8,811 nt of DNA from contig DIPB01000119.1 of assembly GCA_002426275.1 (NCBI GenBank), positions 7,531 through 16,341 of the forward strand. The letters run 5' to 3'. Below the pieces are notes generated by a model, which was given only the letters and a program-made list of their open reading frames with translations, was not told the DNA's origin and made no database searches. Below, one piece after another: positions 4,616 through 8,811 of this stretch. The DNA comes from Firmicutes bacterium UBA5499. Its GTDB lineage: Bacteria; Bacillota; DTU084. Made by a program: the position numbers and the translations under genes. How positions within the stretch are numbered: position 1 is the stretch's first letter; every line of letters starts with the position of its first letter.

Positions 4616-5632
4616 ATGAAAGCGACGATAAAGGATGTAGCTTCTTTAGCGAAGGTGAGCATAGCCACGGTCTCCAGAGTGCTCAATAATCAGGATAATG
4701 TAAGCCTTGAAACTAAAAGAAAAGTGCAGCTGGCGATGCATAAGCTTGATTATCAGCCTAACGTTTTGGCGCAGCGCTTTGTGCGGAATATTTCGCATCT
4801 GATAGCTGTGGTCATTGACGAGCGAGGAATGACGGCTATGGATCAGTTTATCCTTGTGCTGTTGCAGGGCGTTTTCAAAGTGACTAAGCCAAGGGGATAT
4901 GACGTGATTTTGATTCCTGGCACGGATTTGGATGTGAATTATAAATCGTTGGTTGCCATGTTCAATCAGAACATGTATGACGGAGTTATTTTAACCAGCC
5001 CAACGAAGAATCAGTTGCCTTACTTGAATTTGCTTCAGGCAAAGGTGCCGGTTGTGGTCAGCGGCAGAGTTCCCGAGGGGATTCCCATTTCCACAATCGA
5101 CAATGACAATGTCAAGGCAACATATGTGGCCACGAAGTATTTGCTGGAGCTGGGCCACAGAAGGATCGCTTACATAGGCGGTCCCAGCTATTATTGGGTG
5201 GGAGAGGAGAGACTGAATGGTTATAAGAAAGCCATCTCCGAGGCAGGCTTGACGATTTCGCCAGAGTTAGTCGTCGAGGACAGTTTCGATTTTGCGGGCG
5301 GTTATCGCTCGCTGCAGCAGCTGCTGGCTTGCGGGGCTGATTTCACAGCCATTTGCGTTTATAATGATCCGATGGCAATCGGAACCATTAAGGGTCTCAA
5401 AGATCGGGGCTATAAGGTTCCGGGGGACGTCTCTGTAATCGGCTGCGACAACTTGCCCATCGGTATGATGGTGGAGCCGGCCCTTTCAACCATTCAGTCC
5501 AATATCTCGCAAGTGGGAGAAATTACGGCGAAATTATTGTTCGAGGCTTTGGAAGGGGGAGAGAGCGAAGTAACCCACAACTTGCTTCCGCTGGAGCTGG
5601 TGAAAAGAGAATCGTGCAGGATTTTAGCCTGA
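4616..5632 (+). CDS. LacI-family transcriptional regulator
   Basis: A 338-residue protein of normal LacI length. The N-terminal helix-turn-helix is residues 3-24 (TIKDVASLAKVS, then IATVSRVLNN as recognition helix); the hinge helix is around 48-57. The rest is a periplasmic-binding-protein-like sensor (GVILTSP, VVVSGRVP, STIDNDN, LGHRRIAYIGG, GYKKAISEAG, DVSVIGCDN), the family's sugar-sensing fold. It would bind DNA as a dimer and respond to a small carbohydrate. Oddity: the residue matching the minor-groove-intercalating hinge leucine (Leu56 in LacI, within AQQL) is Phe55 here (AQRF). The ATG at 4616 follows GGCGGAG. Candidate operators A-D lie in front of it. The hydrolase gene starts 26 bp after its stop, so the regulator heads the operon it probably controls. 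The inducer is unknown. Confidence 0.93.
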   Translation: MKATIKDVASLAKVSIATVSRVLNNQDNVSLETKRKVQLAMHKLDYQPNVLAQRFVRNISHLIAVVIDERGMTAMDQFILVLLQGVFKVTKPRGYDVILIPGTDLDVNYKSLVAMFNQNMYDGVILTSPTKNQLPYLNLLQAKVPVVVSGRVPEGIPISTIDNDNVKATYVATKYLLELGHRRIAYIGGPSYYWVGEERLNGYKKAISEAGLTISPELVVEDSFDFAGGYRSLQQLLACGADFTAICVYNDPMAIGTIKGLKDRGYKVPGDVSVIGCDNLPIGMMVEPALSTIQSNISQVGEITAKLLFEALEGGESEVTHNLLPLELVKRESCRILA

Positions 5633-5658
5633 GAGGGAAACAAAGTGGGGGCTGTTTG

Positions 5659-7227
5659 ATGAAAGTTGCGAATTTTTTGGAGAATAAATTGGGCATCGCT
5701 TTTATCGCGTTTTTTCTGGCGCTTTTGGCAAAGAGCGGGGAGTCGGCGGCTTCGGACGGCTTTTTCGGAGTTAACGCGCAGCTTTTTCCCCAAAATAATT
5801 CCTTTGAAATGCCGCTGCTTAAAAACGCCGGCGTACAGTGGGTGAGAGCTGATTTTGCCTGGTATTCCCTGGAACCTGAGAGGGGCGTCTTTAATTGGGA
5901 GCGTTGGGATCAATCTGCGGCAGAAGCCCAGCGGCTGGGAATCAAAATTTTGGGGATTTTAGCTTATACCCCGGATTGGGCAAGTCAGGGAGGAGGGCGA
6001 AATTCTCCCCCCGAGGATCTGAATGATTGGGAAGCATTCGTGGCGGCAGCGGTCGAGCGCTATCGGGGCAAGGTTGATGCGTGGCAAATTTGGAACGAAC
6101 CGAATTTGCCTGGATCTTTCTCCGGGTCTGTGGCCGAGTATACAGAATTGGTGAAGGTAGCCTGGCAAGCTGCCAAAAGGGTCAATCCTGACTGCCGTAT
6201 AGTTGCCTGCGGACCGGCGGGGGTGAAAGTAGGGGCCAATCAGCCGGGAGATACCAAAGGCAGCGTCTTTCTTCAAGGTTTTTACGCCAATGGCGGCAAG
6301 GATTTTTGCGACGTTATCGCCATCCATTCCTATCAATACAACGCTGTTCCGGATTTCAGCGAATGGTGGCTGACAGAAGATTTGCGGGAGACAAGGCGGA
6401 TTATGGCGGAGAGCGGCGATGCCCAAAAGCCAGTCTGGATTACGGAAATTGGCTGGTCCACGTATCAAGACGGAACGTACAGCGTCACAGAGGAAGAACA
6501 GGCGCGGATTTTGCTCAAGGTCTTCACAACAGCATGTGATTTAGGCATAGGAAAAGTATTTTGGTACAATTTTCTCAGCGGCCTGGATCCCAAGGACAGG
6601 GAACAGAATTTTGGGCTGGTGGACGGCCGGAAAAACCCTAAGCCAGCTTGGTGGGCCTATAAAACTTTGACGGGATTTATCAATGGTGCCAGCGGTTTCG
6701 CGCTGAAGAATCTGGGAGACGGAATTAAGGCGTTTCTGCTCAGTTCCAATCCTGATAAACAAGTGTGGGTAATGTGGTCCCAAGAAAACAAACAAGCGAC
6801 GATTCCAGCGCAGGGTTGGGACAGAATATATCAGCTGCAGCAGACGGGAACGGATCTGACGCAGTTGGCGCCGACGGAAAGCTTGACAGTTCAGTTGCAG
6901 CGAGATCCCATCTATCTGATCTTTCAGAGCGACTCATTTGGTTTCCCGAGCTTTACTATCGCCCCCAATCCGCTCTTCAAAAGCAAAGCCGGAGAAGTTA
7001 GATTTTCTTATCTTTTATTGGCTCCAGCCAAGGTATCGCTCAGGCTTTACAACTTATCCGGACAATTAATTGCCAGGCTCATGGCTGAGCAATGGCGCCC
7101 GGAAGGAGAACACGTGGAAAGTTGGACCGGCGCTATTGAAAGGAGAGCGGGGCCTTATTTGGCTGTTATGGAGGTAAAAATAGGCGCGAAGACGATGGCA
7201 AAAAAGAGGTTATTTGTTATCCAATGA
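5659..7227 (+). CDS. Secreted clan-A glycoside hydrolase (GH39-like) with C-terminal FlgD/T9SS-type Ig-like domain
   Basis: A 522-residue exported protein. Residues 1-31 form a signal peptide (hydrophobic core IAFIAFFLALLA). Residues 35-340 are a (beta/alpha)8 barrel. The acid/base is Glu147 in WQIWNEPN and the nucleophile Glu263 in VWITEIGWST, the paired glutamates of retaining clan GH-A enzymes. WVRADFAWYSLEPERGVFNW (61-80) and AYTPDW (102-107) fit GH39/PslG-like or related GH5/GH10 members, so the exact family and polysaccharide are uncertain. Residues 341-423 look like a beta-sandwich accessory domain. Residues 435-522 (APNPLF, LRLYNLSGQLIARL, GPYLAVME, KKRLFV) match the FlgD-Ig/T9SS type A C-terminal domain that anchors or sorts proteins in several diderm phyla. 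The ATG at 5659 follows GGGGG at 8 nt; an in-frame GTG at 5614 overlaps lacI and would displace the signal peptide. It is the second gene of the LacI operon. Confidence 0.88.
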   Translation: MKVANFLENKLGIAFIAFFLALLAKSGESAASDGFFGVNAQLFPQNNSFEMPLLKNAGVQWVRADFAWYSLEPERGVFNWERWDQSAAEAQRLGIKILGILAYTPDWASQGGGRNSPPEDLNDWEAFVAAAVERYRGKVDAWQIWNEPNLPGSFSGSVAEYTELVKVAWQAAKRVNPDCRIVACGPAGVKVGANQPGDTKGSVFLQGFYANGGKDFCDVIAIHSYQYNAVPDFSEWWLTEDLRETRRIMAESGDAQKPVWITEIGWSTYQDGTYSVTEEEQARILLKVFTTACDLGIGKVFWYNFLSGLDPKDREQNFGLVDGRKNPKPAWWAYKTLTGFINGASGFALKNLGDGIKAFLLSSNPDKQVWVMWSQENKQATIPAQGWDRIYQLQQTGTDLTQLAPTESLTVQLQRDPIYLIFQSDSFGFPSFTIAPNPLFKSKAGEVRFSYLLLAPAKVSLRLYNLSGQLIARLMAEQWRPEGEHVESWTGAIERRAGPYLAVMEVKIGAKTMAKKRLFVIQ

Positions 7228-7273
7228 GAGCTCTGTGAAATATTGAATGACGACATTTAGAGGAGGGGGTACA

Positions 7274-8131
7274 ATGCGAAGAAGCTTTGGGTTCGTTTTG
7301 CTGTTCATGCTGAGCTTTGCCTTAGTCACGGCTTCCCAAGAGCGAGGGGCTTTTACGCAGCTGGATTTGGGAGGTAAAGCCTCGGGCATGGGCGGCGCTT
7401 TTACTGCCGTGGCGGACGATGCCACTGCTGTCGGCTGGAACAGCGCTGGTTTAGGCAATCTCCAGGCAGGCAGCGTCTCGGTGATGAATACGGATCTTTA
7501 CGGTCTGGGGATCGCTCACAGCTATCTCACAGTGACCGTGCCCAACCGTAAGTTTGGTACGGTCGGTCTTTCTTGGGAGAGAGTTAATTGCTCGCCCGCT
7601 TTGGGCTATGGCTACCTGGAAGATAAACTGACCTTGGCCGTGGGGAAAAAGGTCTCTTTTTTGCCTTGGGATTCCAACTTAGGAGTAAGCTTGAATTATT
7701 ACAGCACAGAATTGGATTCCGCAGCTCTTGATAACGCCAGATCTGGCCTGGGCGTAAGCATAGCTTTTCTGGGCAAAGTTAAGGATTGGCTTGCAGTCGG
7801 CATCTCTGCCGGCGATCTCGCCTCCAGCATCAAGAGCGATGAAACATCGGAAAAGGAGAATCTGCCGGTTATGCTTTCTTTAGGGGTTAGCGTCCGTTGT
7901 TTGAACAGGTTATTATTGGCAGCCGACGTGCATGATTTAGTCCATAGTCCGCAAATCAGCGCGGGGGCGGAATACTCTCTCAGTCACGATCTGGCGGTGC
8001 GGGTAGGTTTGAAACCGGAGACGATAACAGCTGGGATAGGCGTTAAGCGGGGAACGCTGAATTTTGATTATAGCTATAACCGCGGCGATTTGGGAGCTTC
8101 CCAGAGGATTTCAGTGGGAGTTTCGTTTTAG
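7274..8131 (+). CDS. UPF0164/PorV-like outer-membrane beta-barrel protein
   Basis: A 285-residue protein with a signal peptide (SFGFVLLFMLSFALVTA, cleavage near residue 20). DLGGKASGMGGAFTAVADDA (31-50) followed by WNSAGLGNL is the N-terminal hallmark of the UPF0164/PorV/FadL-like barrel group. The rest alternates short amphipathic strands and turns. It ends RISVGVSF, with the C-terminal aromatic residue recognised by BAM-type barrel assembly. It therefore sits in an outer membrane. Known: PorV (LptO) in Bacteroidota carries substrates of the type IX system; other family members have no fixed role. It lies 46 bp after a hydrolase with a T9SS-like C-terminal domain, which makes a sorting or anchoring role attractive but unproven. 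The ATG at 7274 follows GGAGGGGG; the upstream ATG at 7247 lacks a ribosome site. Confidence 0.82.
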   Translation: MRRSFGFVLLFMLSFALVTASQERGAFTQLDLGGKASGMGGAFTAVADDATAVGWNSAGLGNLQAGSVSVMNTDLYGLGIAHSYLTVTVPNRKFGTVGLSWERVNCSPALGYGYLEDKLTLAVGKKVSFLPWDSNLGVSLNYYSTELDSAALDNARSGLGVSIAFLGKVKDWLAVGISAGDLASSIKSDETSEKENLPVMLSLGVSVRCLNRLLLAADVHDLVHSPQISAGAEYSLSHDLAVRVGLKPETITAGIGVKRGTLNFDYSYNRGDLGASQRISVGVSF

Positions 8132-8154
8132 AAAAAAGCGAGGGGGTAGGGTGC

Positions 8155-8811
8155 ATGCGCTGTAAAATGCAGAGCTTGTGTCTGGCGATGCTGTTATTTT
8201 GTTTTGCAGCCAGTGCGGAGCCGCTGCTTGAGGTGAGTCAGAATCACTGGGCGTACGGGCGGCTGGAACAGTTGGGGAATCTGCTGGGAGTAGATTTCAC
8301 GCATAAACCGTCAATGGGAGGCGCCACCCGGTTGGATGTGGCGCAAAACATCCTTGATTTGCTGGGACAGAGCCGGCAGCAGGCTGGCTCCCTGCTGCTG
8401 GAAGAAGACTGGCGGGACCTGGAGAAAATTGTCCGTGAATTTAAAGCGGAATTGGAACTGCTGGGTGCAAAGAGCGGCGAGATTATAGAGAGTTTAGATC
8501 GTCTGGAAGAGGCGGCGGAAGCTGAAAAGAAGAGCGGCATCGGCTGGTCCGGCAACAGGCTCTACACAGACGCCAAATTCACCTACGGCACTTCCAGGAT
8601 TTATAACTACCAAACAGGCGAGCCCATCTGGGCAGGGATCATCGACAGCGAATATCCCTGGGAGACTTCCCGGAGGTTCCCTGAGGTGGTCAGCCTAGGC
8701 AGCGTCAGTTGGCAGCTTAAAAGTCAGCTGGTCCATGGCCTGAGCCTTGACGGGATGGTGCAGATGTCCCATGGCTACGGCGCCTTGCTTGAGGATGAAA
8801 CCAGCCAAGAG
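8155..8811 (+). CDS. SLH-domain outer-membrane porin, 3' end cut by window edge
   Basis: The first 219 residues are visible and the frame is open to the edge. Residues 1-21 are a signal peptide (LCLAMLLFCFAASA). Residues 26-72 resemble a single S-layer-homology domain (VSQNHWAYGRLEQLGNLLG, then RLDVAQNILDLL). Residues 78-126 are a charged, heptad-like coiled coil (LEEDWRDLEKIVREFKAEL, IIESLDRLEEAAEAEKK). From residue 130 the chain changes to alternating polar/aromatic strands (WSGNRLYTDAKFTYGTSRIY), the start of a beta-barrel. This SLH-coiled-coil-barrel order is that of OmpM/Slp-type porins, which tether the outer membrane to peptidoglycan. The SLH match is divergent and the ITRAE-like motif is not obvious. 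The ATG at 8155 follows AGGGGGTAGGG. It lies 23 bp after the PorV-like gene, as fourth gene of the LacI operon. Confidence 0.78.
   Translation, partial: MRCKMQSLCLAMLLFCFAASAEPLLEVSQNHWAYGRLEQLGNLLGVDFTHKPSMGGATRLDVAQNILDLLGQSRQQAGSLLLEEDWRDLEKIVREFKAELELLGAKSGEIIESLDRLEEAAEAEKKSGIGWSGNRLYTDAKFTYGTSRIYNYQTGEPIWAGIIDSEYPWETSRRFPEVVSLGSVSWQLKSQLVHGLSLDGMVQMSHGYGALLEDETSQE

Noticed and set aside
5614..5658. GTG start 15 codons upstream for the hydrolase
   Set aside because: It overlaps the end of lacI, lacks a ribosome site, and would put a polar stretch ahead of the signal peptide; ATG 5659 has both ribosome site and signal peptide.
8244..8555. 103-codon minus-strand frame
   Set aside because: It is antisense to the SLH porin gene, which has a signal peptide, SLH-like segment and coiled coil in a continuous frame.

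Overview
The window reads as a diderm (outer-membrane) bacterium of moderate GC. It encodes an UPF0164/PorV-like beta-barrel protein and an SLH-plus-coiled-coil porin, the latter a protein type known from Negativicutes, other diderm Bacillota, Thermotogota and cyanobacteria. It also has a secreted hydrolase with a FlgD/T9SS-like C-terminal domain. Purine-rich Shine-Dalgarno sites and a textbook TTGACA-N17-TATAAT promoter fit a diderm Bacillota lineage or a related candidate phylum. The exact taxon cannot be fixed from this sequence.

Left part (1-2867, minus strand). One sulfur-amino-acid operon is transcribed leftward from a consensus promoter at 2839-2867. Its leader encodes a 26-residue peptide crowded with Met and Cys codons (MCQASATCMMRMPCC...), followed by an intrinsic terminator placed just before the first gene. 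This is the layout of a ribosome-mediated transcription attenuator. The genes are metY (O-acetylhomoserine sulfhydrylase), a GNAT acetyltransferase of the SSAT/thialysine acetyltransferase type, and a NifD-like subunit of a nitrogenase-like reductase cut by the left window edge. The combination suggests a nitrogenase-like enzyme serving sulfur assimilation, in the manner of methylthio-alkane reductase, rather than N2 fixation.

Middle (2868-4615). An AT-richer, gene-poor stretch holds several potential hairpins and a doubtful 49-codon ORF. It is followed by a secreted NlpC/P60 cell-wall peptidase (3560-4168) and a 447-bp regulatory region. That region contains four 14-bp imperfect palindromes of the form TGTAAA-N2-TTTTCA, which look like operators for the LacI-family gene that follows.

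Right part (4616-8811, plus strand). A compact operon encodes a LacI-family regulator, a secreted clan-A glycoside hydrolase (GH39-like) with a C-terminal Ig-like/sorting domain, a PorV/UPF0164-like outer-membrane protein, and an SLH-domain porin that runs off the right edge. Gaps are 23-46 bp. It reads as a sugar- or polysaccharide-responsive cell-envelope unit under LacI control.

The two most novel signals are the Met/Cys attenuator driving a metY-GNAT-nitrogenase-like operon, and the LacI regulator with Phe in place of the hinge Leu, whose candidate operators have TpA/TpG centres instead of CpG.
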